NCBI RefSeq assembly: GCF_021223605.1
Contig: NZ_CP075175.1
Location: 1,964,001 to 2,028,000 of the forward strand
DNA: 64,000 nucleotides
Source of the DNA: Paenibacillus sp. 481
GTDB lineage: Bacteria; Bacillota; Bacilli; Paenibacillales; Paenibacillaceae
Reading direction: 5' to 3'
The notes below the pieces were generated by a model, which saw nothing but the letters and a program-made list of their open reading frames with translations, ran no database searches and was not told the DNA's origin. Below, in pieces: positions 1 through 9,594 of the stretch. A program made the translations under genes and the position numbers. Each line of letters begins with the position of its first letter. Within the stretch, counting starts at the first letter, position 1.

Positions 1-449
1 TACATCGTGTCTTGTCGGGGTATACAGGTGGACACGTTTCGAATCCAACCTATGAGCAGGTTAAGACACAAACGACCGGCCATTTGGAAGCCGTTCAGAT
101 TACGTTTAATCCGGCCATTATATCTTATGAACAAATAGTCGAATTGTTCTGGGTCCAAATCGATCCTACTGACGATGGGGGCCAATTTCAAGACCGTGGC
201 GAATCGTATACGACGGCTATATTTGTGCATAATGAGGAGCAAAGGAAGATTGCAGAAGCTACTAAGGCAGCTTTGGCAGCGAGCGGACGTTTCGCGGAGC
301 CGATCGTGACGCCAATTCGAGATGCGGCCGTGTTCTACTGCGCCGAAGATTATCATCAAGATTTTTACCGCAAAGAGCCGGAACATTATAAACAGGATAG
401 AGCCCAATCGGGACGGGATGAGTTTATTGCGGAGAACTGGGAAAAATAA
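1..449 (+). CDS. msrA: Peptide methionine-(S)-sulfoxide reductase MsrA, 3' part
   Basis: Reduces methionine-S-sulfoxide in proteins and free methionine in the cytoplasm. The reading frame is already open at the left edge, so the catalytic GCFW region lies outside the window. What remains covers the typical MsrA core: [21 protein letters not shown], the FW.QIDPTD block and [11 protein letters not shown], followed by YHQDFY near the C-terminus. The end at ENWEK matches the normal family end, so only the 5' part is missing. An internal TTG at 12 is not the start, because the frame runs on upstream with MsrA-like residues. A bidirectional terminator follows. Confidence 0.93.
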   Translation, partial: HRVLSGYTGGHVSNPTYEQVKTQTTGHLEAVQITFNPAIISYEQIVELFWVQIDPTDDGGQFQDRGESYTTAIFVHNEEQRKIAEATKAALAASGRFAEPIVTPIRDAAVFYCAEDYHQDFYRKEPEHYKQDRAQSGRDEFIAENWEK

Positions 450-503
450 GTGAAGTGATTGAAATGAGTGAAATCATAACCGCCCTTCTATCAGCGTGAT
501 AAT

Positions 504-545
504 AAAAACGCAGAACCGTATGATACACCGGTTCTGCGTTTCGTT
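504..545. terminator. Bidirectional terminator between msrA and ddh
   Basis: Perfect 12-bp stem (AACGCAGAACCG / CGGTTCTGCGTT, 507-518 with 529-540) flanked by A-rich and T-rich runs, between two convergent genes. Confidence 0.85.
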
Positions 546-550
546 TAAGA

Positions 551-1528
551 TTATAATAATTCCTTACGCAATTGCTCTGGTGACTTCGGTGACAATAGTC
601 CAAATGGAATATCGAACACAGTACGTGCGCCAGACTCTCCACGCTGAGCAAGCTTGTACGCTGCACGTGCATAAGCGACAAGAACACTTGCCGTAAATTC
701 AGGATTACTGCCCAAGTTAAGGCCGAATTCCATAATTTGCGATGTTCCTGCACCTGTAGTACCACTGCGGAATACGAGGCCACCATGCGGCATCGCGGAG
801 TGATTCGCCTTCAATTCTGCTTCAGAAATAAAATGTACGATGGTGTCATAGTCTGCGAAGTAATTCGGCATTGATTTAATCTCTTGCTCGATGCTTGCTT
901 GATCAGCGCCTTCTTCAGCCACGACATAACATTCACGCAAATGTTTCTCACGTGTGGACAAGGTAGGATTTTCGCCACCGCGTACTTTTGCGATAGCTTC
1001 GTCAGTAGGAATCGTGTACTGGACTCCATTTTTCACGCCTGCGATGCGGCGAATAGCGTCCGAGTGTCCTTGACTGACACCTTTACCCCAGAATGTATAC
1101 TCATTGCCTTCAGGAAGTACAGCTTCAAACAACAAACGGTTCAGTGAAAACACGCCTGGATCCCAACCTGTTGAAATAACAGCCACCCGATTATTGGCTT
1201 GCGCCGCTTCATTGACTGTCTCAAAGTACTCAGGAATACGAGCATGTGTATCAAAGCTGTCTACTGCATTAAACATACGCGCAAAATAAGGTCCTTGCTC
1301 AGGCAAATCTGTAGCGGAACCTCCGCAAAGAATCATAACGTCTACTTTCTCTTTGTACGCCTCTGCCTCGTCGATGGATACGACTGGAACACCCGCTTGT
1401 ACAGATGATGGATCACGGCGTGTAAATACCGCCACAAGTTCCATATCCTCATTTTGCTGAATAGATTGTTCTACACCTTTGCCTAAATTACCGTAACCAA
1501 CAATACCAATACGAATCGGTGCTGTCAT
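551..1528 (-). CDS. ddh: meso-Diaminopimelate D-dehydrogenase
   Basis: NADPH-dependent enzyme converting L-2-amino-6-oxopimelate plus ammonia directly to meso-DAP, a one-step route to lysine and the peptidoglycan cross-linker. The 325 residues match the family length. A Rossmann motif (GIVGYGNLGKGVE) lies at residues 8-20, followed by FTRRDP, and the central block STGWDPGVFS with WGKGVSQGHSDA is diagnostic of Ddh. The start has a clear GAGGAGG ribosome binding site. It stands as a single gene convergent with msrA. Many Bacillota use other DAP branches; a ddh gene occurs in a subset, including Paenibacillus-like genera. Confidence 0.95.
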   Translation of the reverse strand: MTAPIRIGIVGYGNLGKGVEQSIQQNEDMELVAVFTRRDPSSVQAGVPVVSIDEAEAYKEKVDVMILCGGSATDLPEQGPYFARMFNAVDSFDTHARIPEYFETVNEAAQANNRVAVISTGWDPGVFSLNRLLFEAVLPEGNEYTFWGKGVSQGHSDAIRRIAGVKNGVQYTIPTDEAIAKVRGGENPTLSTREKHLRECYVVAEEGADQASIEQEIKSMPNYFADYDTIVHFISEAELKANHSAMPHGGLVFRSGTTGAGTSQIMEFGLNLGSNPEFTASVLVAYARAAYKLAQRGESGARTVFDIPFGLLSPKSPEQLRKELL

Positions 1529-1632
1529 ATGTCTCTCCTCCTCATTTTCCCAAATTCTACTTTATTATATACGAATCGTCACGATAAGACAGTTAATAGT
1601 CGGTTTTAGTACCTTATATTTTAAGTTGATAC

Positions 1633-2289
1633 TTATGTTCGCTGCTCTAGCGCCACTTTTAATCCAAAACCTATTAAAATGACACCTGTAATACGTTCAA
1701 TAACGAGCTGCACTTGCGGTTTCTGAAACCACGTCTTCATGACATGAATGAACCAGATGAAAACGAGCAGCCAGACGATAAGCAGTACCGCATAAGTGAC
1801 ACCCATAATCATATATGGATAAAATGAAGCTTCGTTCGCGTCCACAAACTGAGGTAAAAAAGTTAGAAAAAATAGAGCTACTTTCGGGTTCAGCACATTT
1901 GTAATGACACCTTGCATATAACATTTGCGCAATTGACTGTAGTCCGTTGAAGGGCGAAGCGCGGTAATCGTTTGCTCTTCTTCATTCTCTTGCTGTTTAT
2001 CAGATGATGGTCTTTTAGACAGGAGAGACGTCACACCAATAAAAATTAAATAGGCCGCACCGATCCATTTTACAATTTCATATAGCAAAGCAGACTGAGC
2101 TAACAAGAGAGATAGTCCTGTTGCCGCCGCAAAAGTATGAACCAATATACCTGTAGCTGTACCGAACACGGTCGCGCTTCCGCCGCCTTTTCCGTATCTG
2201 ATTGTGCTCTTGGTGACTAATGCTGTGTCAGCGCCGGGAGTTAAAATGAGTGCTAATGACATCATAAGAAATAAGGTAAACTGCTCCAT
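1633..2289 (-). CDS. LysE/RhtB-family amino-acid exporter
   Basis: A 218-residue membrane protein with about six hydrophobic segments and the LysE-family N-terminal signature (ALILTPGADTALV, residues 13-25). A charged cytoplasmic loop around residues 92-120 (KRPSSDKQQENEEEQ) precedes the NVLNPKVALFFLTFLPQFVD motif typical of RhtB transporters. The family exports amino acids or related small metabolites; the substrate cannot be read from the sequence. The start follows AAGGAGG. Monocistronic, about 105 bp upstream of ddh on the same strand. Confidence 0.88.
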   Translation of the reverse strand: MEQFTLFLMMSLALILTPGADTALVTKSTIRYGKGGGSATVFGTATGILVHTFAAATGLSLLLAQSALLYEIVKWIGAAYLIFIGVTSLLSKRPSSDKQQENEEEQTITALRPSTDYSQLRKCYMQGVITNVLNPKVALFFLTFLPQFVDANEASFYPYMIMGVTYAVLLIVWLLVFIWFIHVMKTWFQKPQVQLVIERITGVILIGFGLKVALEQRT

Positions 2290-2383
2290 TGATTGGCCTC
2301 CTTATGTAAGTATGTCTAGTTAGTAGAAGATATAGTGGTTTGGAGGTTGGATCGAAGATGAAGAGTATGGACTAAGTGATAGA

Positions 2384-2782
2384 CTAGTTGCTGACTTTCA
2401 CAGGCTGCAACATATAAAGAACGCTCGTCTGCGCTTCAGCGTTGGATGCTGCTTGCTCACGAATACCTTCCAAGCTTGTTTCTAGTCGATCAAAACGGTG
2501 CATCGTCTCGTGCTTGAAGGTGACTAGCTCCACCTTGACATTGTCAAGGTCACTGCGCATATCGGCCATCTCGGATTTCATTTCTGCCATATCTACTTTT
2601 AACACTTCGACATCTTTCTTCAGCACAGCCACATCCGTCTTCAACACAGCGACATCCGTTTTCAGCTCTGCCACGTCCGTCTTAACTTGTTCCAAATCAC
2701 TCTTCACATCTTTAATATCTTTGCTCATATGACCCATCATCGTCATCATTTCAACCAACATAGACTCAACCTTCAAATCCAC
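2384..2782 (-). CDS. Small coiled-coil protein of unknown function
   Basis: A 132-residue protein built almost entirely of heptads. Near-identical 7-residue units (LKTDVAV, LKKDVEV, LKVDMAE, MKSEMAD) occupy roughly residues 25-85, with leucine or methionine at the core positions. No signal peptide or membrane segment is present. The start is GTG (2782) with GAGGAGGG seven bases upstream, and an internal ATG would lose that site. Similar heptad-repeat proteins are common in Bacillaceae and Paenibacillaceae, often annotated only as hypothetical. The repetition at DNA level suggests growth by heptad duplication. Function unknown. Confidence 0.75.
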   Translation of the reverse strand: MDLKVESMLVEMMTMMGHMSKDIKDVKSDLEQVKTDVAELKTDVAVLKTDVAVLKKDVEVLKVDMAEMKSEMADMRSDLDNVKVELVTFKHETMHRFDRLETSLEGIREQAASNAEAQTSVLYMLQPVKVSN

Positions 2783-2869
2783 TTCTATCCCTCCTCATAT
2801 ATAATCATGAACTAGCCTAGCACTATTATATAATGGAATATATATAGAATGAAAATGAGTTGAAACATT

Positions 2870-2912
2870 ACAAAAGGGGATACCCATCACCCTTGATGTT
2901 ATCCCCTTTTGT
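2870..2912 (-). terminator. Terminator of the free-Met-sulfoxide reductase gene
   Basis: 13-bp stem (ACAAAAGGGGATA / TATCCCCTTTTGT) just downstream of the minus-strand gene ending at 2951, giving a U-rich 3' end on the minus strand. Confidence 0.85.
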
Positions 2913-2950
2913 TCTCAAATAGCGCTAAGAAATGCCCCGCGCAACCTTGA

Positions 2951-3436
2951 TTATACTTGCTCTACGATTGCAGCTACCATTTGCTCTAGCCACTGCTGAT
3001 CGATGTCTGAAAAACGATTTAACACAGGGCTATCAATGTCGAGTACCCCGATTAATTTCCCGTTCTTGACCATCGGCACGACGATTTCTGAACGCGACCT
3101 TGCATCGCAAGCGATATGTCCAGGAAAGGCGTGTACATCTGCCACCAACTCAGTCCGTTGTTGTGCAGCAGCCGTACCGCAGACACCTTTGCCTAGCGGG
3201 ATACGCACACAAGCGGGCAATCCTTGAAACGGGCCGAGTACAAGTTGGTTGCGCTCCTCATCCATAAGATAAAAGCCCGCCCAGTTAATATCTTGTAAGC
3301 CTTGCCACAGCAAAGCGGACGCATTTGCCAAGTTTGCTATTAAATTAGGTTCATCTGCGATTAGTGCTTGCAGCTGACGGTTTAGAACAGGATAATCGTC
3401 CTCTGGACGTCCCGTGTACAACTCAGATGTAAACAT
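2951..3436 (-). CDS. Free methionine-(R)-sulfoxide reductase (GAF domain, YtsP/YebR type)
   Basis: Single GAF-domain enzyme that reduces free L-methionine-R-sulfoxide. The three family cysteines are present in their usual motifs: ACVRI, GVCG and GHIACD (Cys81, 91 and 115 counted from the upstream ATG at 3451). The surrounding WAGFYL, LGPFQG and SEIVVP blocks are characteristic. I prefer the ATG at 3436, which gives MFTSELY as in known homologues and has GGGGGCGG in front; the ATG five codons earlier has only a weak site. With msrA and the Mn catalase nearby it adds to a local group of oxidative-damage genes. Confidence 0.9.
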   Translation of the reverse strand: MFTSELYTGRPEDDYPVLNRQLQALIADEPNLIANLANASALLWQGLQDINWAGFYLMDEERNQLVLGPFQGLPACVRIPLGKGVCGTAAAQQRTELVADVHAFPGHIACDARSRSEIVVPMVKNGKLIGVLDIDSPVLNRFSDIDQQWLEQMVAAIVEQV

Positions 3437-3580
3437 GCTTTCCGCCCCCATCTAACTTCCATATTTGTCCCTAATCATAGCATAACACCCCATTCAGCGG
3501 TATGATGAATATATACAAGCAGTATCATCATAATGCTAGCAACATGGAGCGCATATTCTTACTTTTAATGAGGAGGGACA

Positions 3581-4513
3581 ATGATGCAGCAGCACACTTT
3601 TACATTTACAGATCCGCAACATATTCCCATACACGTATACTGCTGGTCACCTGATGATGAACGTTCCATTCGTGGTATCGTACAAATCGCTCACGGCATG
3701 ACCGAGACTGCTGAGCGTTATGAACGTTTTGCCCAAGCCTTGACTGATGCAGGCTATGTCGTATACGGGAACGATCATCGTGGTCACGGCAAGACCGCCG
3801 CACAAGTAGAAAACTTAGGCTACCTCGGTGAAAATGGATTCGAATGGATGGTCCTCAATATGGCCCAGCTGAGCACAATGATAAAGGAGAAACACGAAGG
3901 GCTCCCCCTATTCTTGTTCGGGCACAGCATGGGATCATTCTTATCTCAGCAGTATATTTCACTGCATGCAGACTTAATTGAAGGGGTTATTTTATGCGCG
4001 ACAAATGGTCCCCGTGGCGTGGATATCATCGCCGGTGCCAATCTAGCAAAGCTTATTCGTACCATGCGAGGGGATCGTCATCGCAGCCTCCTTATCGACA
4101 AGCTCGCTTTTGGCAGCTTTAATCGCAAGTTTGAACCAAGCCGCACACCGTTTGACTGGCTCAGTCGTGATCCAGCGGAAGTGGACAAATATGTGGCCGA
4201 TCCGTATTGTGGCTTTTTAAGCACGGTCAGTTTCTATCACGATTTTTTCCGTTTCTTACGTGTCATTCATCAGCCAACGACGATGGCTCGTATCCCTAAG
4301 ACACTGCCTGTTATGTTAATTGCAGGTGATGCAGATCCCGTAGGCATGTACGGTAAAGGCGTGCTCCGTTTAGCGGAAATGTATAAACAGTTAACGATTC
4401 AAGATGTAACATGCAACATATATGCCGGAGCGCGTCATGAGCTATTAAATGAAACGAATCGTGACGAAATAACCACTGACTGTATCCAATGGCTACGTGC
4501 ACACACGAAGTGA
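3581..4513 (+). CDS. Alpha/beta hydrolase, monoacylglycerol-lipase/lysophospholipase-like
   Basis: A 310-residue cytoplasmic serine hydrolase of the S33/PldB-like group, probably acting on monoacylglycerols, lysophospholipids or similar esters. The N-terminal IVQIAHGMTETAERYERFA and the GNDHRGHG block match this group. The nucleophile elbow is GHSMG (Ser116). The likely acid is in LIAGDADPVG (Asp250/252) and the histidine in GARHELLNE (His286). No signal peptide. GAGGAGGG precedes two adjacent ATG codons (3581 and 3584); the second has better spacing. The exact substrate is not evident. Confidence 0.88.
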   Translation: MMQQHTFTFTDPQHIPIHVYCWSPDDERSIRGIVQIAHGMTETAERYERFAQALTDAGYVVYGNDHRGHGKTAAQVENLGYLGENGFEWMVLNMAQLSTMIKEKHEGLPLFLFGHSMGSFLSQQYISLHADLIEGVILCATNGPRGVDIIAGANLAKLIRTMRGDRHRSLLIDKLAFGSFNRKFEPSRTPFDWLSRDPAEVDKYVADPYCGFLSTVSFYHDFFRFLRVIHQPTTMARIPKTLPVMLIAGDADPVGMYGKGVLRLAEMYKQLTIQDVTCNIYAGARHELLNETNRDEITTDCIQWLRAHTK

Positions 4514-4556
4514 TTGAAACAAATCTAACCGGCATCCCTTCCTTAAAGGCTTGTAT

Positions 4557-4586
4557 TTGTCTCCTACTACTGGGTGGGGTTATAAT
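4557..4586 (+). promoter_or_regulatory. Likely sigma-A promoter of namA
   Basis: TTGTCT (4557-4562), 18-bp spacer, TATAAT (4581-4586), about 120 bp before the namA start. Confidence 0.5.
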
Positions 4587-4706
4587 AGTTTGGAAGAATG
4601 ATCTAGTCGTCTGGTCGAAATTCCATCGCATAAGGGAAGTCCTACTTACAAAAATGGAAACGATGTCAATTTTCCAGACTTGCATCATTTAAGTGGAGGG
4701 ATGAAT

Positions 4707-5723
4707 ATGCCGCGTTTATTTGATTCGTTGACGATTCGTGATGTTACTTTACCTAACCGTATCGTAATGTCGCCGATGTGTATGTATGCTTGCCCTAACG
4801 AAGATGGCCAAGTTAACGATTGGCATCTTGTCCATTATACGTCGCGTGCAGTCGGACAAGTTGGACTCATCGTCGTAGAGGCCGCTGCCGTTACACCCAA
4901 CGGCCGAATCAGCGCTCACGATTTAGGCATCTGGAGCGATGAGCATATTGGCGGACTTCGTCGCCTAACCGAAATGGTGCATGCACAGGGCAGCAAGGTT
5001 GCTATCCAATTAGCACATGCCGGCCGCAAGGCTACCGTGCCCCATGCAATAGCTCCGTCCGCACTTCGTTTTAATGAGAGCTATGACTTACCTATAGAAA
5101 TGAATCAAGAAGAAATTCGTCGAACGATCAAAGCCTTTGCTGAAGCCGCTCGTCGCGCTAAAGAGGCAGGCTTCGACATTGTCGAAATTCATGCGGCTCA
5201 CGGCTACTTAATTAATCAGTTTTTGTCGCCGCTAACGAATGAAAGACAGGATGGCTACGGCGGAAGTACGGATGGTCGCTATCGCTTCTTAAGCGAGGTA
5301 ATCGACGCGGTCCGTACGACTTGGAGCAATAGCAATCCACTATTCGTACGCGTATCTGCCCACGAATATGCAAAGGGCGGAAATTCCATCGAAGCGTATA
5401 TTGACTACTCCCGCCGCATGAAGCTGCAAGGCGTCGATCTCGTTGATTGCAGCTCTGGCGCTGTTGTGCCACACCCGATTGATGTATTTCCAGGCTATCA
5501 AGTGCCTTTTGCACAGGCCATTCGGCAATCGACAGGCATCGCTACGGGTGCCGTTGGACTAATTACCGAGCCTGCGCAGGCAGAAGAAATCGTACGCAAT
5601 TATCGCGCCGATCTTGTATTCCTTGGTCGTGAGTTGCTCCGTGATCCGTACTGGCCTATTCGTGCGGCGCGTGAGCTGCAAGCAGACATCCCGATACCCA
5701 AGCCATACGAGCGCGGCTGGTAA
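4707..5723 (+). CDS. namA: NADPH dehydrogenase NamA (YqjM-type old yellow enzyme)
   Basis: FMN-dependent ene-reductase that reduces alpha,beta-unsaturated carbonyls and nitro compounds with NADPH, associated with oxidative stress in Bacillus. The sequence follows YqjM closely: [11 protein letters not shown] (with the flavin-tuning Cys), [49 protein letters not shown] and the C-terminal YERGW that completes the neighbouring active site in the dimer. The start at 4707 has AGTGGAGGG six bases upstream; a frame extension to a TTG at 4680 has no such site. A strong terminator follows. Confidence 0.95.
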   Translation: MPRLFDSLTIRDVTLPNRIVMSPMCMYACPNEDGQVNDWHLVHYTSRAVGQVGLIVVEAAAVTPNGRISAHDLGIWSDEHIGGLRRLTEMVHAQGSKVAIQLAHAGRKATVPHAIAPSALRFNESYDLPIEMNQEEIRRTIKAFAEAARRAKEAGFDIVEIHAAHGYLINQFLSPLTNERQDGYGGSTDGRYRFLSEVIDAVRTTWSNSNPLFVRVSAHEYAKGGNSIEAYIDYSRRMKLQGVDLVDCSSGAVVPHPIDVFPGYQVPFAQAIRQSTGIATGAVGLITEPAQAEEIVRNYRADLVFLGRELLRDPYWPIRAARELQADIPIPKPYERGW

Positions 5724-5757
5724 GTGACTAACCGCAATCATATATGTTCCATTCACA

Positions 5758-5790
5758 CGCCGCATGCAGCACGCATGTCGGCGTTTTTTT
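5758..5790 (+). terminator. Terminator after namA
   Basis: Stem CGCCGCATGC / GCATGTCGGCG (one bulge) followed by seven T. Confidence 0.85.
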
Positions 5791-5931
5791 ATGTTGCGGC
5801 AATTGAACCAAAAAATAAGCATAGGGTCAACCTTCACCCACATAGGTCTAAATTGATGACAAATACCTGAAGCGGAGAAGATTAGCAACGTTTAACCCAC
5901 GTAAGCTGCTCAAGCCAAAGGAGGGAAGCAA

Positions 5932-6825
5932 GTGTTCAAGCGCATCAATAGGCTAGCTATTGAGCTACCTGACCCCAAACATGCCGATCCAAATGCTGCG
6001 GCCGCCGTTCAGGAACTACTTGGCGGACGTTTTGGTGAAATGTCCACACTGAACAACTATATGTTCCAGTCTTTTAACTTCCGGCAGAAAAAAAAGCTAA
6101 AGCCGTTCTATGATATTGTAGCGAGCATTACAGCAGAAGAGTTCGGACACGTGGAGCTTGTGACGAATACGATTAACCTCATCCTAAGCGGCAGCACCCG
6201 GCCTGGCGCGCCCGATACTACGCCGCTGCATGTAGCCAAGGACGTGCGTAATACTTATCATTTTATCGCAAACGCACAGACTGCCGTCGTTGGCGATTCG
6301 ATGGGAAAATCGTGGGCTGGTGATTATGTATTTAACAGTGGCAATTTAGTTGTTGATTTACTGCATAACTTCTTTTTGGAAATTGGAGCCCGCACGCATA
6401 AAATGCGCGTGTACGAGATGACAGACCACCCAACCGCTCGTGAGATGATAGGGTATTTGCTCGTTCGCGGCGGCACTCATATTTTGGCTTATGCCAAAGC
6501 ACTTGAGATGGCGACTGGTGTCGATGTCACGAAGCTGCTGCCGGTACCCAACCTCGATAATCGAGCTTTTCACGCGGCTCGCAAATTTGAAGATTTAGGA
6601 CTAGGACGAATATTGTATACGTGGAGCGATAATGACTATCGTGACATTAATCTGATCTGGCGTGGCAATCATCCTGATGGTAAGCCTTTGGAGGTTATTG
6701 AAGGTACACCAAAGGGAGCCCCCATCCCAGACCTTCCTGATTTACCGGAGGAATTTGCCCCCGGTATATCCCAAGAAGATTTTATGGCTATCGTACGCCG
6801 CTTACAACAATCGGCTGGCATATAG
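5932..6825 (+). CDS. Manganese (non-heme) catalase
   Basis: Ferritin-like dimanganese enzyme that disproportionates hydrogen peroxide. Metal-ligand motifs are visible in order: GRFGEMSTLNNY (first Glu), TAEEFGHVELV (Glu and His), FFLEIGARTHKMRVYEMT (Glu) and RGGTHILAYAKALE (His). The 297 residues agree with the family, and the proline-rich tail (PIPDLPDLPEEFAPG) is also typical. The start is GTG (5932) behind GGAGGGAAGCAA. Monocistronic with its own terminator. Close relatives include spore-coat CotJC and YjqC; the full-length tail favours a YjqC-like catalase. A sporulation role cannot be decided here. Confidence 0.92.
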   Translation: MFKRINRLAIELPDPKHADPNAAAAVQELLGGRFGEMSTLNNYMFQSFNFRQKKKLKPFYDIVASITAEEFGHVELVTNTINLILSGSTRPGAPDTTPLHVAKDVRNTYHFIANAQTAVVGDSMGKSWAGDYVFNSGNLVVDLLHNFFLEIGARTHKMRVYEMTDHPTAREMIGYLLVRGGTHILAYAKALEMATGVDVTKLLPVPNLDNRAFHAARKFEDLGLGRILYTWSDNDYRDINLIWRGNHPDGKPLEVIEGTPKGAPIPDLPDLPEEFAPGISQEDFMAIVRRLQQSAGI

Positions 6826-6845
6826 AGCTTGCCTTAAACTTCCCT

Positions 6846-6870
6846 AAACGCCCCTAACGGGCGTTTTTTT
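6846..6870 (+). terminator. Terminator after Mn catalase
   Basis: AAACGCCC / GGGCGTTT stem with a short loop followed by a T run. Confidence 0.88.
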
Positions 6871-6966
6871 ATGCCTATTCCACGATCTCCCCCATCGCTC
6901 ACTGCAACATAATAACCGATTCTGACGTTAATTACACCGTAAACAGTCTGCTCTGGAGGGAACGCG

Positions 6967-8016
6967 ATGACCGATATATCTTTGCCTGCCGCTTGGCCCG
7001 CACTTGATGATTTTTCAACGATCCAATCCTTTTTTCAGCTGCCATTCCAATCCATTGAACGCATACAAGCCATATCCGAGCCTGAGCAGTCCCGCTGGAT
7101 TTACAAAGTGAGCTCAACAGCAGGACAATGGTACGCCCTCAAAATGTACAGCATCCCCTCCACGACCACTCAAGATTTACAAGCACAGGCTATGCTGTGC
7201 ACTTACTTGGCTCAACATGGCATGAGCGTCCCTGCACGGCTGTACGGGAGTAATAACTGTTCATATATACAGTTGTTGTGGGAAGAGCAAGAGGTCTACG
7301 CGATCATGGAAGCATGGCTGCCTGGCCGTGAGCCCGAGCAGATGAATGCATGTCTTATTCAACAAGCTGGTGAATGGCTTGGACGCATGCATCTATTAGC
7401 GTCCCAGACAGACACCGTCTTCAACTTTAATAGCTATAGTCCGTGGAGTCTTTTTAATGAAGATGAAGAGATGAAGCAAGAAGCCAAACAATTGCATGCG
7501 GCTCTGCTAGACAGCTCCGCTGACACGTCTCTTCGTGAATCGTTGTTTCAACTGTATGAAGAGAAACGGATGCAACTTAAACAGTGTTGGCCATCACTCC
7601 CTTCTGGCGCTGTGCAAGGAGATTTCTCCCTGAACAATTTGCTCATCAATGAGCAGTATCAATTAGAAGGTATTATTGACTTTAACTTAGCTGGAAACGA
7701 TACATTCGTAAGTCATTTGTCTGGCGAAGCAGCTTTTCTCGCCTACGCTGCTGACAGAGAAGACGGGCCTGATGAACAGATCAGCGACTTGTATGTACAA
7801 CGATTTTTAGCGGGGTATATGAAATATCGTTCTTTAACGGCACAAGAATTACATGCCCTTAATCACTTAATCGGGTTAAGACGAGCGTTCGCCTGCTATC
7901 AAGTGGATGCGATGTACGATTTGCTGGACACAGGACAGATTGACGCGATAAATGCGCAGATGTCAGCTATGATCACTTGGATGCAACAAAATGACGTCGC
8001 GCTTAATAAGCAGTAA
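6967..8016 (+). CDS. Phosphotransferase-family (APH-fold) protein
   Basis: A 349-residue member of the aminoglycoside-phosphotransferase/choline-kinase fold, in the subgroup containing homoserine-kinase-like enzymes. The N-lobe lysine lies in QWYALKMYS. The catalytic loop is VQGDFSLNNLL and the metal-binding segment is GIIDFNLAGND, both intact, so an active kinase is likely. The substrate is unknown; family members phosphorylate homoserine, choline, methylthioribose, fructosamines or antibiotics. CTGGAGGG precedes the ATG. Convergent with the VOC gene and in no operon that would hint at its role. Confidence 0.8.
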   Translation: MTDISLPAAWPALDDFSTIQSFFQLPFQSIERIQAISEPEQSRWIYKVSSTAGQWYALKMYSIPSTTTQDLQAQAMLCTYLAQHGMSVPARLYGSNNCSYIQLLWEEQEVYAIMEAWLPGREPEQMNACLIQQAGEWLGRMHLLASQTDTVFNFNSYSPWSLFNEDEEMKQEAKQLHAALLDSSADTSLRESLFQLYEEKRMQLKQCWPSLPSGAVQGDFSLNNLLINEQYQLEGIIDFNLAGNDTFVSHLSGEAAFLAYAADREDGPDEQISDLYVQRFLAGYMKYRSLTAQELHALNHLIGLRRAFACYQVDAMYDLLDTGQIDAINAQMSAMITWMQQNDVALNKQ

Positions 8017-8080
8017 CGAACAATAACGAACAGTAACGAGTTACGGTCAGCGAACGCTCGAATCGCTAATTCACTCTCAA

Positions 8081-8575
8081 TTATTGCGTTGTCTTTCTTC
8101 GATCCAACCATTCACTTAAATAAGGGACGCTGTTGATCTCGCTGGTGTCACACGGTTCTGCTGGGGCGGCGTCCTGTTCCAGCAAAGCAATAAATTCTAA
8201 CAGATTGTGATCGGGATCATAAAAATAAACGCTGGCCGCAGGCATCCATGTAAGCACCATCGGCTCTACAGGCGGTCTATCGAAAGCATCGCACGGTTCA
8301 ATGCCACGTTCACGCAGCCAATCATCAATATTCAGCAGCTCGTCTAGTGCAATATCGAAAGCAATATGTCTTGATGCAATCCTTTGCCCCGCTCCAACTT
8401 CCCATAAGCCAAGCATTTGCTGCCGATCATCGCCAAAATAAAAAAAAGCGCAACGACGATCGTCAATTTTGTGAGCAAATGTAAGGCCTAGCTGTTCATA
8501 AAAAGTGATGGAATGTTCAAGGTTTGATACTTGCAAATGAGTTTCGTATAAACGGATGTTTAGATTCATATGCAT
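8081..8575 (-). CDS. VOC-superfamily (glyoxalase/dioxygenase-like) protein
   Basis: A 164-residue single-module vicinal-oxygen-chelate protein. The typical opening ETHLQVSNLEHSITFYEQLGL is followed by a second half with HIAFDIALDEL and VYFYDPDHNLLEFIALL. His and Glu residues in these strands are the usual metal ligands. The C-terminal extension (residues 135-164) is acidic and unlike the core family. Two nearby ATGs are possible; AAGGGAG lies four bases before the first. Members include metallothiol transferases, dioxygenases and antibiotic-binding proteins; no specific substrate can be claimed. Confidence 0.8.
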   Translation of the reverse strand: MHMNLNIRLYETHLQVSNLEHSITFYEQLGLTFAHKIDDRRCAFFYFGDDRQQMLGLWEVGAGQRIASRHIAFDIALDELLNIDDWLRERGIEPCDAFDRPPVEPMVLTWMPAASVYFYDPDHNLLEFIALLEQDAAPAEPCDTSEINSVPYLSEWLDRRKTTQ

Positions 8576-8757
8576 TGCACTCCCTTATAAAAATGATAGG
8601 TTGGAATATTTATACTACTCTCATTTCAAGCTTATCATATTTTTTATCTGAGAAAATGAACTTCTCATGAGAATGAGGAGTTCATCGTTAGATTCTGTTG
8701 TCTGGGCTGTACAGGGTGGTAGATGTTTGTTAAACTCCCTGAAGTAAGAAACACTTC

Positions 8758-8790
8758 ACCCCCTTAAAATCATCTCTCGTGACGTATTAG
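8758..8790 (+). promoter_or_regulatory. Sigma-I-type promoter of sigI-rsgI
   Basis: ACCCCC (8758-8763), 19-bp spacer, CGTATTAG (8783-8790), 30 bp before the sigI start. The same arrangement recurs at 11590-11622. A C-run at -35 with a CG(A/T)A -10 is the known style of sigma-I promoters, so this is probably autoregulation. Confidence 0.7.
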
Positions 8791-8820
8791 TTTACCAGAG
8801 GGTACAGGATGTGAGAGGAT

Positions 8821-9594
8821 ATGGATGTTACGACAAAAGATGCGGACGCGATGTTGCTGCGAATTCGTGCGGGTGATATGGATACGCGCGAACAATGGCT
8901 GCGCGCCAATCAGGCATTCGTCCTGCGCACAGCCAGCCATATATGCCGCAGGCCGATTCATCGCAGTGACGATGAAGCAAGCATTGCGCTCATCGCCTTT
9001 AATGAAGCAATTGATCGCTATGATTCAGCTGCTGGCAAATCATTTGAACGATATGCAGCGCTTATTATTCGTAATCGACTAATTGATTATTTCCGCAAAC
9101 AAGGAAAAGTACAAGATATTCCATTTAGCAGTGGTGATGATGCAGATGATGCGTCAGGCTATTTGGATGACGTGCCTGAGCTGTCCTACGCGGAAACAGC
9201 AGGTGCACTTGATGTATTTGCTCGCCAGAACGAGGAGCTTGCCCTCGCACAAGAAATTATGCGATATGACGAACAACTGGCTCTATACGGCATCTCGCTG
9301 GAGGAGCTGGCGGACTGCTGCCCCCAGCATCACGATACACGCCAGCAATGTATTGAGATTGCTGAACGAACATGTGCAGCACATGTCATGCTGGAGTCGC
9401 TGCTGCGTACGAGACAGCTACCGCTGAAAGCGCTGCTGGAACACGTTAAAGTAAGCCGCAAAACATTGGAGCGGCATCGAAAATATATTATTGCACTCGT
9501 GCTCGTTATGCATAGCAACGAATTTACGCGCATTCGCAACGCGATTCCTGTACTACAGTCCGGAAAGGAGGGAGCATCATGCACGGAATCGTGA
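8821..9594 (+). CDS. sigI: RNA polymerase sigma factor SigI
   Basis: Alternative sigma-70-family factor held inactive by the membrane anti-sigma RsgI and known in Bacillota for heat and envelope stress or polysaccharide sensing. Region 2 is visible as FVLRTASHICRRPI, SDDEASIALIAFNEAIDRYD and FERYAALIIRNRLIDYFRKQ (residues 40-97). The C-terminal region 4-like helices include LLEHVKVSRKTLERHRKYI (residues 203-221), with the family KTLERHRKYI motif. The last codons overlap rsgI by 16 bp, indicating translational coupling. The 257 residues are normal for SigI. Confidence 0.95.
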   Translation: MDVTTKDADAMLLRIRAGDMDTREQWLRANQAFVLRTASHICRRPIHRSDDEASIALIAFNEAIDRYDSAAGKSFERYAALIIRNRLIDYFRKQGKVQDIPFSSGDDADDASGYLDDVPELSYAETAGALDVFARQNEELALAQEIMRYDEQLALYGISLEELADCCPQHHDTRQQCIEIAERTCAAHVMLESLLRTRQLPLKALLEHVKVSRKTLERHRKYIIALVLVMHSNEFTRIRNAIPVLQSGKEGASCTES